NCBI GenBank assembly: GCA_002104945.1
Contig: MCFH01000035.1
Coordinates: forward strand, 496,001-560,000
Source: Piromyces finnis
Taxonomy: Eukaryota > Neocallimastigomycota > Neocallimastigomycetes > Neocallimastigales > Neocallimastigaceae
Direction: 5' to 3'
Length of the DNA stretch: 64,000 bases
Shown: piece by piece, positions 36,360 to 49,248 of the stretch
Numbering within the stretch: position 1 is the stretch's first letter
How the letters are laid out: the number at the start of each line of letters is the position of its first letter
The notes under the pieces: generated by a model
Told to the model about the DNA's origin: nothing
Database searches by the model: none
What the model saw: the letters and a program-made list of their open reading frames with translations, nothing else
Made by a program: the position numbers and the translations under genes

Positions 36360-36713
36360 TTAGTCAAATAATAATCCTGTTAAGGTCAATATAGTATTAT
36401 TTTTAATTGCTTCTCTTGCTTCCGCTATTATTGTAGATTTTTCTTTTCCAACTTTTATTTTTATTTTAAAATATAATTAATAAATAAAAAAGAATAATTT
36501 TATTATTAATCAAAACTTAAAATATTAATTATCAATTTTCATAGAACTTACATCTTAAATTTGCTGCCTTGTGAATGATTTTATTTACTTCCTTTAATGA
36601 ATTAACTAATTGCTCATGATTTGAAGTTCGTTTTGAATATTCTAAGAATATATCAGAGTTTAAGTTATTTATAGCATGATAACCTTTTCTTAAATTTTGA
36701 CTACAACAGATAA

Positions 36714-36750
<37 letters not shown>

Positions 36751-38424
36751 CAGTATATAAATTAAATGAATAAAAGTAATTTCAATTATTAAAAAATATT
36801 TTTTTATCCTCTTACATGTCATTAATTTCTTTAGAATCTTCTGCTAAAATGAAAAATTTAACTAATTGATCTGAAAGTGATGCTATTTCAGATGTTAATT
36901 TCATTCGATTTACATTATATTCTTCTATATTCGATAATATTTCAATTAATTTCTGTTTTTCTGATGGGAAATTTCTTAAAACTACCGAGATATCAGATGG
37001 TTCTAGTACTGATATTAAATGCTGAAAACATCTACCAGCTATTTCAAGATTTTCTGTGAATATGGTTATAGATATGTTCTAAATAAATGTATATATTAAT
37101 ATTTAATAAACGTATGTTATATTTAATAAAAAATTTGAATTACTTATTAATATATAAACAAATTTGTGTATGTGATAATTACTGAATTGTCTGTTAAAAT
37201 TGCATTAATTGACATTTCTGATCCATCTAATAGGTATATAAAGTTTCCTCTTATACTATTAAAGGATTCCATCAAATCATCATTATCTTTTATTAAAAAA
37301 TAGGTCTTTATCCACCACACAATCTTTTTATTTAATTAAATAAAATAATGAAATAATTTATAAATATAATATACAAATATTGTGATTTAAGTAAACATTA
37401 TTATACATAAACTAGTATATATAAAATAAAGGCATACATCTGTCATTTTACTATTGACAGTGAATTTCAAATTTGATTTTCCTTCCTTTTCCAAATTTTT
37501 CACTGCTTTGAACATAATAAATTCTGGAATTATTTGTTTTTTAAGGAATACACGATTTGTATTTGTTTCTCTTTAAATATAATATAGAAGTTAAAACCAT
37601 AAAATCAACATTATTATTGTTAGATTTTTATTATAATTAGTAGCAGTAGTAGTAGTAGTTTTGTTATTATATTTTAATTACTTTGTTTGAATTTGACATA
37701 ATAATCTTATTAGAATTTCACCGCCTATTTCATGAACAAAATTCAATGGTATTCGATAAGGTGGTGTCATTTTTGTTACTTTTGGAAATCTAATTTATAT
37801 GTTATTATTATAGAAAAACATAGAAATAAAAGAATGGTTATAACATATTGTTTTCTTGGTAAAACAATTATTGATGAAAAAAAACTTTCAGTAAATTTAT
37901 TTTAATATATTTTACATTGTAAAAGTATTATCTTCAAATAAGACATCTGAAGTTACATTGACAACTTCAATAATAGCATTTTCTTTTGGTGTAATTAATA
38001 ATACAATTTGGCCAATTAAATTTTTATTGTCTACAAATTCTTGAATAATTTCAATAGTTGCAAAGGAATCCAGAATCATATCTTTTGATAATACAAATGC
38101 ATTAGATGAAATTGTTAATGATCTTTCTTTTAATGTTTTATATTCTAAAAGCAAGTCCTTTATTGATTTAAAACAATATGTAGATTAATATACATTAATA
38201 TTAATTATTAAATAAAACATTTTATATATCTTATATTTTCTTAAATTTTAAACGATGTTTTGTAAATTGAATTATTTTACTTGTTTTCTCTTGGTACATT
38301 CATATATTTTATTTTGATAATCTGTATTATAATCATAATTAATTGTCTTCTTATATATTGTAACTTTTTTCCCCACAAAATATAAAAATATAAAAACATA
38401 TTTAATTAGATACTACGCTGATGA

Positions 38425-38466
<42 letters not shown>

Positions 38467-40186
38467 TTTATTTATCAAATATACCTTTTCCATCCATTGA
38501 TAATTCAATTAAGCTATATTCACCATTATTTGAAAAATCCCCATAAACAAAACCAGCTATTGGATTATGACTTGTTGTGGTATTGGTGATACCGGTATTA
38601 GAATATAAAAGTTTTCCATCCTCAATATCTCTTATTTCAATAAGTCCATTATTATAACCAATACATAATCCATTCGCAATTTTTTTAGGACTCATATAGA
38701 AAATTTTAAATTTAATTAATGAAAAAATATTATGATTGTAATAATAATATGAGCTAATATTAAAAAGTTTTTCAATATTTACTATATTAATGAATTTATT
38801 GTATATTTTGTTCTTACAGACCAAATCTTTTTAAAGTTTGAATAAACACCAATTTCTCCATTTTCCAGTGAATATCTAATATATTATTTCAAGATAATTA
38901 TTATTGTTTTTGATTAGCATTATGTTTTCTATTTGAATTTTTAAATCAAATTTTTAGCTAAATTCTACGATATTAATATTTATATAAGTCCTTTATTTCC
39001 ATTAATATTTACCCAATAGTATTATGATGTAATGAACATAAATGTGTAATTAATCCTTGTTCTGGTATTTCACATATCATTTGATCATTTTTAAAACATC
39101 GTATATACGAATCTTCTGAACTCACATATAAAATTGGTTCTCTTTTATAAAGAATATTATAAATTTAAAATCATTAATATATATATACCAATATAACAAA
39201 TGACTAGTAATGAACAATCAATTTCCTATAAAATTCTAATAGCATTCATAATATTCAAAAAAGAACAAATTTATTTATATAATTATATTTTTATTTTACT
39301 TTTTATTTTTTTCTATTACAATATTTGAAACGACGTCTCCAGTAGTAATCCAATATACTTCATCTCCATGATAATCAAATCCCTTTTTATAAATATTTTG
39401 TAATATTTATTTATTATGAATAAATTATTATTAATAACTTTTTTTTATTATGTTTGTTTTGTATTAAAGCTTAAAGCTTCTTAATAAGATTTTAATTTTT
39501 ATTTCCGAAGATAATTCAAAAGTTAATTTTATATTTTCTGGACGTACTTGAACTAAACAGTTTTCTCCAACTAGGATATAAGGTGTCTCTGAATTAGATA
39601 CATATCCTGAAGAAACAGCAGTTATTTCATCTGATATTTCCTGATAAAATAAATCTGAATTATTTTCTACATCATACCTTTGATGTTAATATAAATATTT
39701 ATATAATATTTATTTGAATATTAATAATAATAAATATTAATTATTTTTTTTAAAAAAAAAACAATTAAACTTGATTTTAACTTTTTGTGAAAATTAATTA
39801 GAATTTATAAATGTTAGAAAAACCTACAAAAGTAGTTTATTTTTTGTTCCAATGATTAATAAATCTTTATTAATATCTGGGTCTAATTGATTACAAGCTA
39901 TTGAGGTTACTTCTTGTTCCATGTCAATTAACTCTATAAATTCATCTTCTGAACCCCTCAAGTATGGTGAATATTTATAAATTTTCCCACCTAATGAAAC
40001 AAATACAATTGAAAGATTTACGCCATCAACTACATATGATTTTTAAAAATATAATATTTGTTAGATATTTTATAAAATGTGTAAATAATTATTTTTATTT
40101 ATTTTTTTAAATAGTATAACTTATTCTATCTAATTAAACTATGGTTTCATTCTAATATTTCTTTTCTTTTTTTTTTTTCTTTCTTA

Positions 40187-40253
<67 letters not shown>

Positions 40254-40420
40254 TGTATTGTGATATATATATTATGTATCTAAAAGTAACGTTCTGATAA
40301 TACTGTTATTTTGAAAAAAAAAAAAAGATATATAGAAAAATATAATTTACATTTCCCTACGCAGCATAGATTTTTCTTTATTTTTATTTCAAAATCTTCA
40401 GTAAAAACTTTTGAGAGCAT
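36360..40420 (-). CDS. BBS2: BBSome subunit BBS2, fifteen exons
   Basis: Exons in transcription order: 40351-40420, 39828-40029, 39548-39677, 39300-39382, 39013-39141, 38783-38875, 38485-38690, 38281-38363, 37916-38157, 37682-37789, 37438-37570, 37183-37323, 36816-37078, 36552-36700 and 36360-36451. Phases agree throughout, giving 707 residues (human BBS2 has 721). BBS2 is a core subunit of the BBSome, the coat that moves membrane proteins in and out of cilia and flagella. Diagnostic blocks: MLSKVFTEDF at the start, YDVENNSDLFYQE and GFDYHGDEVYWITTGD in the beta-propeller, SSEDSYIRCFK, and a C-terminal FGKEKSTIIAEAREAI. The exon 6/7 junction is the least certain, as an alternative acceptor exists. 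Introns 1, 7 and 13 hold trinucleotide repeats. Presence of BBS2 fits flagellated zoospores; most non-flagellated fungi lack it. Confidence 0.93.
38426..38465. repeat. (AAT)n microsatellite in BBS2 intron 7
   Basis: About 13 uninterrupted AAT units between exons 7 and 8. Confidence 0.9.
40187..40253. repeat. (TTA)n microsatellite in BBS2 intron 1
   Basis: About 22 perfect TTA units, the longest trinucleotide run in the window. Confidence 0.9.
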
Positions 40421-41864
40421 TATAACATAATATTTAAAAGTATAAAAATATCTTTAATATAGTTAAATTTTAAATTAAATAAATGAAATATTATTTATAA
40501 ATTTTTAATTAAATTTAAAATTGATATTTTTATATTGTCGAAATAAATTAAAATATAAATTTAAATTTATTTCTATAAAAATAAAAAAGTTTGGTTTAGT
40601 TTAGTGGTATTATAATATTTATTTAGAAAGGTTTTATTATTTGTTTTTTAATATGTTATTTGATCTTACACAATAAATAATATCACAAAAATATATTCTA
40701 ATAAAAAATTTTGTAATATTTTTTCTATTTCTAATAAGCAATATACAGCTATAAATATTACAATAAAATAATTATTATATTATCTATTTCAAAGTTCTCT
40801 GTATTAATTCTATTTATCACATTATGTGTACATTATTTATCTGTTTACTATTATGCATTTCATATTTAATTTTCATTAATATTTTATTATTATTACATAT
40901 CATATAAATAAAAAAAGAATATATATTGTTTTGTTTTCATTCTTACATAATTTATTAATATAGAAACTAATATAATAAATATTAATAATAACTATAATGA
41001 GTTCTTCCTTTATTCAATAAAAAAGTAAACAATTTTTGAATGACATTAATATAACTTTAAAAATATTATTTAATATAACCCTCTATATATTAAAATATTT
41101 TTATTATCATAGTACCATTTTAGAAATTTTATTAAATATTTAATTTTGTCTCTATAATAAATTTACTATAAAATGATAAAATCAAAATATGCTTAATTTT
41201 ACCTAATATTAATTGGTGATATTATAACAATTATAATAAAACCTTAATATAATTATCCATACGCTTAAATATACTTATTTAAAATATTATTTCTTAAAAT
41301 TCAGTTTTTGTTTTTTTAATAATTTTTAATAGTTTTATTGAAAAAAATACATATATACATATAAAAAAGTTTTAAAACTTGTTTCCAAATTTTATTATAA
41401 ATTTATATGAAATGAAAATAAAAATTTTTGCATATAATTTAATTAATACAAATGAAAAAGTACACTATAATTAACAATTAAAATAAGTTTTTTATATTTA
41501 ATAAAATTATAATTTTTTTATAATTAAATATTATTCTTAATTACTTCTTTATATAAATTATTAAAATAAGATTTTCTGTTAAATATATAATTATATGAGA
41601 AAATTTAAAAATTATTATTACAATATTATTTCAATAAACTTAAAATATTCTTTTTTTACCCAGTTTTAAATTGTGAAAAAAAAAAAAAAAAAAAAAAAAT
41701 ATTAAAGTTATAATATAAAAATTGGAGTTAAATATAAATCTATTTTACCTTTTTTTTATTCTCATTTTCTTTTAAGTATTTTTTTATTAAAATATATATT
41801 AATACAATATAAAAAATATCAAAATAAATATTATTATAAAATAGATAAATAATTATCGAAGAGA
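40421..41864. other. Divergent intergenic region between BBS2 and GPCR copy 1
   Basis: No gene is recognised. Both neighbours start here, so it must hold promoters in both directions. From about 41734 it is nearly identical to the sequence before GPCR copy 2; before that point the two flanks are only loosely related. Confidence 0.55.
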
Positions 41865-44225
41865 ATGGAGCTTCGGAAAAATTTAGAAAAGTTATTGTTT
41901 TTAATTTTAATATTTCATTTATTCATAATAATAAAGGCTGAAAAACAAAGAATTACAATATGTATGAAACAACCTGATATGCCGAAAAATTTTCCTTCTG
42001 ATGCCTTAAATAATTATGTTAAGAAGTTAAATTACTATTTTAATGAGAGAACAAAAGATAATGAAAAGCTTAATAAATATGATATTGGTGTATATTTCTA
42101 TCCTTATGAACCTGTTGATAGAAATGGAAGATCTGTGTCAAGTACTTTTATGGTTGAATTAGGAAAAATACTTCCAAACAAAAATAAAAATAATAATTTT
42201 GATTTAGTAGTATTAGATGATAGAATTTTATTAAACGAAATAGCATTGATGGAAAGTGAATGGGTTTTAGAAAATATTAAATACAGTCATCCAACATTCG
42301 ATTTATATCATGATTTAACAAAATATGTTAATAAAGATGATCTACAATTTCATGATCCAAAAATATTAAGTGGTGGATTATTCGAAGAAAAAATATATGG
42401 AATTCCTTTCAAATATAATTTCGATGTGTTATACTATCATAATGAAAATAAATATTCAAAGGAATATAATGATACTCAATTATTATTAGAAGGTATGAAA
42501 AATAATACTTGGAATAAGTTAGTTGAATTAATGAACAATAATGCTCAACCATTAAATCTTCCATTTGGTGATGATAACGATTTATTAAATTTCGTTATAG
42601 AATATACAAGTAATCATTATAATTTAACAAAAGAAAATGATCCAGATTTCATAAAATTATTTTATAATGAAACTTCTGTTGAGTTTTATACAAAATTACG
42701 TGATTTAGTTGTATCAGTTGCTAAGAATAATGATGCAAGAAATAGTGCTCTTACTACATTAGATGAAGCATATGAAGATTTTATTGAAGGTAAATCGACA
42801 TTCTTTAGAGGAAAAGCTTCTCACAGTTTCATTTTTGAAAAAAAATATCCTAAAAATGAAATTCTATTATCTCTTCCTCCAAAATATCAATCTGCAACAA
42901 CTCATGAATATATTGTTGCAAATAAATTCAGTAAATTCGATCCCGAAATTCTCGCAGAAGTTGCTCTTATTCTTACTGATAAAGATGCTCAACTATTTCA
43001 TGCTGAAAATATTGGGAATATTCCAACATTCGATTTTAGTAAAAAGGATTCTGATACATATTTAAAAGCATATTGTGATTTTAATTCTGTCATTTGTGAT
43101 GCAATGGATAAAATGGAAAAATTATATATAAGAGATATTTTTAAATCCGATACAATGGCTCCATTTTTTGAATTCGAGTGTTTTATGCCTATCAAATTCA
43201 AAAATTATTTTATCGATAATAAAGTTGATGATGAACTAAGAAAACCATTTCAAAATTTAGTTGAATTTAACACAGATCATTTAGGTATTTATGGAACATT
43301 ATCAATTTTTATGATTTTTGGAACTGTAATACTTTTCGGTATAATTATATTTATGACATTCAAATTAAGAGAACATTCATACATCAAAGTTATTTCACCA
43401 TTATTTTGTAATTTAATTATAATCGGATGTATGTTAAATTTAATCAAAGTATTAAAATTCCTTCCACCATATTCTGCCACCAAAGTAAAAATATTTTTAG
43501 TTCTTGAAGCACTCGGAACAAATTTAATTTATATTCCAATGTTTGTAGTTGCATATCGTATATTCCGCATTTACAAAACAAAAACGTTTATGTCAAATGC
43601 TTTAAATAACAAGCGTTTGTTAATATTTGTATTTATTGCTGTTAGTATAGCAGTTATTTATAGAATAGTGATTGTTATGACAAATAGAGTTTATTATTTA
43701 GCTATTGGCACAATTAAAATGGTTCGTATTCCAAAAGGGTATTATTCAAATTATAAACTATTTTCAACAATATATCAAGTTTATCTTACAATAGTTGTAC
43801 GTATTTACATTATATAAGTTATCATAAATATTAATTATAAATATTACTGTTATATATATTATTATAATTATTATATATTATATATTATATATATTAATAT
43901 ATTATATAATTATCTCTATTATTATATCATTATATCTAAATTACTAAAATTATATCTTAATAATTTTATTAAATATATTATTTTAATATTATAGTTTATT
44001 GCACTTATGATGATGATAATTATTACTGGAAGTCGATCAAGAAAGTTTGGTGATATTTGTTATACATTTGTTATTTTCATTACAAATATATCTGATTTTA
44101 ATGTTGAACGTTTAATTGTATGGCTTAATGAAGAAAACTATCCTTTACATTTCTTTATTATCATTATCTTTGATTGCGTTCTTCACTTTATTTGCGTATA
44201 TTTCTTAGTTGGATCAAGAATTCAA
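41734..44225 (+). repeat. Near-identical duplicated segment, copy 1 (GPCR)
   Basis: It matches 46516-49008 with about five substitutions and one T-run length difference over about 2.5 kb, including an identical intron. Outside both ends similarity drops sharply. Confidence 0.9.
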
Positions 44226-44417
44226 TTACTTTTAACAAATCCTGAATTTGACTTTGTTAATAGTTCTAATAATAGCTCAGACGATACCCAATATATTGCC
44301 TTAAGATCAAGAATTAGAAGTATGAGTATTTTAAAATTCATAAGTAGTATTGGTTCTACAGATACTAGAAAAAGCATGTTAAGATCAACTAATTCACAAC
44401 AGAGAAGTGGAATATAG
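41865..44417 (+). CDS. Class C-like G-protein-coupled receptor with solute-binding ectodomain, copy 1
   Basis: Exons 41865-43796 and 43995-44417 (intron GTACGT...AG) give 784 residues. A signal peptide (1-25) is followed by a 440-residue extracellular domain resembling bacterial extracellular solute-binding (family 1, sugar-type) proteins, for example GGLFEEKIYGIPFKYNFDVLYY at about 170-191, with several N-glycosylation sequons. Seven hydrophobic helices follow from about 475 to 720, the GABA-B/metabotropic-glutamate (7tm_3) arrangement. The intron falls in helix 5. The Ser/Arg-rich tail is cytoplasmic. Such receptors would sense an extracellular ligand, perhaps a carbohydrate, and signal through G proteins; the ligand is unknown. 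The paralogue at 46648 differs in the ectodomain and helices only at residues 53 (Lys/Glu) and 588 (Phe/Ser), but its tail differs strongly. Confidence 0.85.
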
Positions 44418-44800
44418 AAATTGAGATTAACGCATTAATAATTAAAAGAAAATATATATTTATATGTCTTAACTAATTTTTGATAAAGTTAATACAAATA
44501 ATGTAGTTTTAAAATATTATTATTATTTGTTTCAATTAATTTTCTTTATATCTATATTATGTATTTATGATAAAATATTTTACTTCTGCTACCTACATTC
44601 TTGAAGTAAAATTTTATTAATTTAAAAAAAAAAAAAAAAATTAAATTAAAATAAATTAAAAATTTCTTTTTATTTAATAATGATATAGTTTTAATAATTT
44701 TACTTTTTGTTAAATAATATTATCTTATCCTCTTCTTTGAAATAAAATGAGTTATTTCAAAAAAAATATATATGGTTTTAAATTATTTTTTATATTAATA

Positions 44801-44832
<32 letters not shown>

Positions 44833-44866
44833 GAAATATTGCTGTAAAATAGAAATATATAAACAT
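44418..44866. other. A+T-rich intergenic region with poly(A) near 44806-44832
   Basis: No gene recognised. Confidence 0.5.
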
Positions 44867-44881
44867 ATCATTAATATTATT
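44867..44881. repeat. Target-site duplication, left copy, truncated LINE
   Basis: ATCATTAATATTATT, identical to 45718-45732. Confidence 0.92.
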
Positions 44882-45520
44882 GTCTGTCCATGTTGCGGAT
44901 ATGACGAACAATCTTTTTACCATTGGGTATTAGAATGTTCTGTATTCTGAATACAGAGCTTCTTCACTTAGCTTTCATGACGATCTTTTTACCCTTTTTT
45001 ACAATAAATATAAGAATCAATTCATCACATACTTACTCCCCGAAACGGAAGTAAGAAAAACAATTTATAATTATATTTTTACGTTCCTTCTTGGTGGAAC
45101 TTTAGCTTATGATGAGCTTCAAATCGATAAGGCGGAACAAAGACATTTGAATGAACAGCTTTACAGTTCATGTTCCATATGTAGAGGGTCTCGCGGCTTT
45201 TCTTACTAAAACAATCCCTATCATTAGTAGCTCTATAAAGCTACTTTTTGATAGGCTTAGTAAGACACCTAACGTAATCAAGAGCGCCGACGTCGTATCG
45301 ATATGGCAAAGGAACATTTCCAATGTTCCGTACACAGGGTTCAATGTTAGTATTTCCTCGAATTCGAATGAAAACATTATGAACTCATGGGAGAGTTTAG
45401 TAGACACCACACTATCATACCTGATGTTACTTCTTTTTTTTATTTCATTTAATTTATTAGATAGGGACCAATCCCACACAGTACAAATTGCAGAGTTCAT
45501 TAAACTTTTATACAACTTAA
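44882..45520 (+). pseudogene. LINE polyprotein C-terminal fragment with frameshifts
   Basis: Near 44887 one frame reads CPCCGYDEQSFYHWVLECSVF, the zinc motif seen in the intact LINE as CPCCKCGDQSIKHWLLDCPTF. It then hits a stop. A second frame continues with VRKTIYNYIFTFLLGGT (counterpart of VCSKIFKFLLGG), and a third with VEGLAAFLTKTIPIISSSIKL (counterpart of the conserved tail). At least two frame changes show it is dead. The open frame at 45151-45645 is the last of these pieces running into 3' UTR, not an independent gene. Confidence 0.88.
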
Positions 45521-45683
45521 ATAATTATTTTATTTTTTTTATATTTATATTTTTATTTATATATATTTTATTATTTTTATTTATTATTTATTATATCAAT
45601 ATCAATATGTATTATCACCTAATATTATGTAATATCACTAATTAAATAAGTAAATAAATAAAAGATGTGTATTCTCTTCCTAG

Positions 45684-45717
<34 letters not shown>
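44882..45717 (+). mobile_element. 5'-truncated LINE of a second family
   Basis: An 836-bp insertion with a poly(A) tail (from 45687) between perfect 15-bp target-site duplications. It contains only the C-terminal end of a LINE polyprotein, related to but clearly different from the elements at 5-17 kb, and less A+T-rich than its surroundings. Confidence 0.93.
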
Positions 45718-45722
<5 letters not shown>

Positions 45723-45732
45723 TAATATTATT
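45718..45732. repeat. Target-site duplication, right copy, truncated LINE
   Basis: ATCATTAATATTATT directly after the poly(A) tail. Confidence 0.92.
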
Positions 45733-46647
45733 AAGATATACATAATGTTAATAAAAAAGACTTTTAAATTTTAATATATAAATACTTTCAATTTTCTATA
45801 TCTAATGATTAGGTTAATAAATAAAAGATTAATTTACTGGCTAAAATTCTGCCAGAGATCGAATATCTTCTGGTTAAAGAGTCTGGCTAAATCCTCCAAA
45901 AATCTAGGATAAATAATATTGTTAATTAAATAATGCATAATAATAATTGACAAAAAATAAGTTTATATATATAAAAATTATTGTTAAAAAGAGTGTAAAA
46001 ACAATAAATAAAAGAAAATATAAAAACGAAATTAAATTCATCATAACACATATAAATTTCTGAATTTTATTATTACAAATACTATATGAAATGAAAATAA
46101 AATTAATTTTGCTATTTACTCTATATATGTAATTTAATTAATATAGAAAAAAAGTATACTTTAACAATTAAAATAAGTTTTTCCGATAACATTTTTTTAA
46201 TTATACTATAATTTAATTAAACTTTAAAAAGATTACAATTTTATATATAATTAAAGTATTTTAGTAATTTTTAAAATAAAAAAAAAAAAAAACTATATTA
46301 ATAAAAGCATAAAATTAAAATTAAGTTTATGTTAAATATTATTCTTTATTTGGTATATCGAGAAAATATCCTTTAAATAAACCTATTAAAATAAAATTAT
46401 CTATTAATTATATGATAATTAATGTAAATTTAAAAATTTATAATTACAATTTTATATTCATTAATGTTAAAATATTTTTCTTATTAAGTTTAAAATATTC
46501 AAATTAAATTAAATTATAAATCTATTTTACCTTTTTTTTTATTCTCATTTTCTTTTAAGTATTTTTTTATTAAAATATATATTAATACAATATAAAAAAT
46601 ATCAAAATAAATATTATTATAAAATAGATAAATAATTATCGAAGAGA
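45733..46647. other. Intergenic region before GPCR copy 2
   Basis: No gene is recognised. At 45837-45905 a block of higher G+C contains the direct repeat CTGGCTAAA and, on the minus strand, pieces resembling tRNA internal promoter boxes. From 46516 it joins the near-identical GPCR segment. Confidence 0.5.
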
Positions 46648-49008
46648 ATGGAGCTTCGGAAAAATTTAGAAAAGTTATTGTTTTTAATTTTAATATTTCA
46701 TTTATTCATAATAATAAAGGCTGAAAAACAAAGAATTACAATATGTATGAAACAACCTGATATGCCGAAAAATTTTCCTTCTGATGCCTTAAATAATTAT
46801 GTTGAGAAGTTAAATTACTATTTTAATGAGAGAACAAAAGATAATGAAAAGCTTAATAAATATGATATTGGTGTATATTTCTATCCTTATGAACCTGTTG
46901 ATAGAAATGGAAGATCTGTGTCAAGTACTTTTATGGTTGAATTAGGAAAAATACTTCCAAACAAAAATAAAAATAATAATTTTGATTTAGTAGTATTAGA
47001 TGATAGAATTTTATTAAACGAAATAGCATTGATGGAAAGTGAATGGGTTTTAGAAAATATTAAATACAGTCATCCAACGTTCGATTTATATCATGATTTA
47101 ACAAAATATGTTAATAAAGATGATCTACAATTTCATGATCCAAAAATATTAAGTGGTGGATTATTCGAAGAAAAAATATATGGAATTCCTTTCAAATATA
47201 ATTTCGATGTGTTATACTATCATAATGAAAATAAATATTCAAAGGAATATAATGATACTCAATTATTATTAGAAGGTATGAAAAATAATACTTGGAATAA
47301 GTTAGTTGAATTAATGAACAATAATGCTCAACCATTAAATCTTCCATTTGGTGATGATAACGATTTATTAAATTTCGTTATAGAATATACAAGTAATCAT
47401 TATAATTTAACAAAAGAAAATGATCCAGATTTCATAAAATTATTTTATAATGAAACTTCTGTTGAGTTTTATACAAAATTACGTGATTTAGTTGTATCAG
47501 TTGCTAAGAATAATGATGCAAGAAATAGTGCTCTTACTACATTAGATGAAGCATATGAAGATTTTATTGAAGGTAAATCGACATTCTTTAGAGGAAAAGC
47601 TTCTCACAGTTTCATTTTTGAAAAAAAATATCCTAAAAATGAAATTCTATTATCTCTTCCTCCAAAATATCAATCTGCAACAACTCATGAATATATTGTT
47701 GCAAATAAATTCAGTAAATTCGATCCCGAAATTCTCGCAGAAGTTGCTCTTATTCTTACTGATAAAGATGCTCAACTATTTCATGCTGAAAATATTGGGA
47801 ATATTCCAACATTCGATTTTAGTAAAAAGGATTCTGATACATATTTAAAAGCATATTGTGATTTTAATTCTGTCATTTGTGATGCAATGGATAAAATGGA
47901 AAAATTATATATAAGAGATATTTTTAAATCCGATACAATGGCTCCATTTTTTGAATTCGAGTGTTTTATGCCTATCAAATTCAAAAATTATTTTATCGAT
48001 AATAAAGTTGATGATGAACTAAGAAAACCATTTCAAAATTTAGTTGAATTTAACACAGATCATTTAGGTATTTATGGAACATTATCAATTTTTATGATTT
48101 TTGGAACTGTAATACTTTTCGGTATAATTATATTTATGACATTCAAATTAAGAGAACATTCATACATCAAAGTTATTTCACCATTATTTTGTAATTTAAT
48201 TATAATCGGATGTATGTTAAATTTAATCAAAGTATTAAAATTCCTTCCACCATATTCTGCCACCAAAGTAAAAATATTTTTAGTTCTTGAAGCACTCGGA
48301 ACAAATTTAATTTATATTCCAATGTTTGTAGTTGCATATCGTATATTCCGTATTTACAAAACAAAAACGTTTATGTCAAATGCTTTAAATAACAAGCGTT
48401 TGTTAATATCTGTATTTATTGCTGTTAGTATAGCAGTTATTTATAGAATAGTGATTGTTATGACAAATAGAGTTTATTATTTAGCTATTGGCACAATTAA
48501 AATGGTTCGTATTCCAAAAGGGTATTATTCAAATTATAAACTATTTTCAACAATATATCAAGTTTATCTTACAATAGTTGTACGTATTTACATTATATAA
48601 GTTATCATAAATATTAATTATAAATATTACTGTTATATATATTATTATAATTATTATATATTATATATTATATATATTAATATATTATATAATTATCTCT
48701 ATTATTATATCATTATATCTAAATTACTAAAATTATATCTTAATAATTTTATTAAATATATTATTTTAATATTATAGTTTATTGCACTTATGATGATGAT
48801 AATTATTACTGGAAGTCGATCAAGAAAGTTTGGTGATATTTGTTATACATTTGTTATTTTCATTACAAATATATCTGATTTTAATGTTGAACGTTTAATT
48901 GTATGGCTTAATGAAGAAAACTATCCTTTACATTTCTTTATTATCATTATCTTTGATTGCGTTCTTCACTTTATTTGCGTATATTTCTTAGTTGGATCAA
49001 GAATTCAA
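46516..49008 (+). repeat. Near-identical duplicated segment, copy 2 (GPCR)
   Basis: Partner of 41734-44225, at a constant offset of 4783 bp through both exons and the intron. Confidence 0.9.
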
Positions 49009-49248
49009 TTTTTATTAACAAATCCTGAATTTGACTTTAATAGCTCAGATGATACTCAATATATTGCTTTAAGATCAAAAATAATAGGTATGAGTATCTT
49101 CAGAAAACTTAGTTCTATTTACTTCACTTGTAATAGAAATAATACTGTAAGATCAAATAATTCACAACAAAGAGATGAAATCAGTATTGAATCATCTAGA
49201 ATTAAAATCAATAATTCATATAATAAAGTTGAAAATGAAAATACATAA
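46648..49248 (+). CDS. Class C-like G-protein-coupled receptor with solute-binding ectodomain, copy 2
   Basis: Exons 46648-48579 and 48778-49248 give 800 residues. Signal peptide, solute-binding-like ectodomain and seven helices are as in copy 1, differing only at residues 53 and 588 up to helix 7. The intron sequence is identical. After helix 7 (from about FLLTNPEFDF) the cytoplasmic tail diverges: it lacks a short Ser/Asn insert and has a different, longer, more acidic end. As the tail contacts G proteins and regulators, the two copies may bind the same ligand and signal differently; that is inference. Both appear intact. Confidence 0.85.

Noticed and set aside
45151-45645. A 164-codon open frame after the first GPCR
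   Set aside because: Its first half matches the C-terminal tail of LINE polyproteins in a shifted frame and it lies wholly inside the truncated LINE; the second half is 3' UTR.
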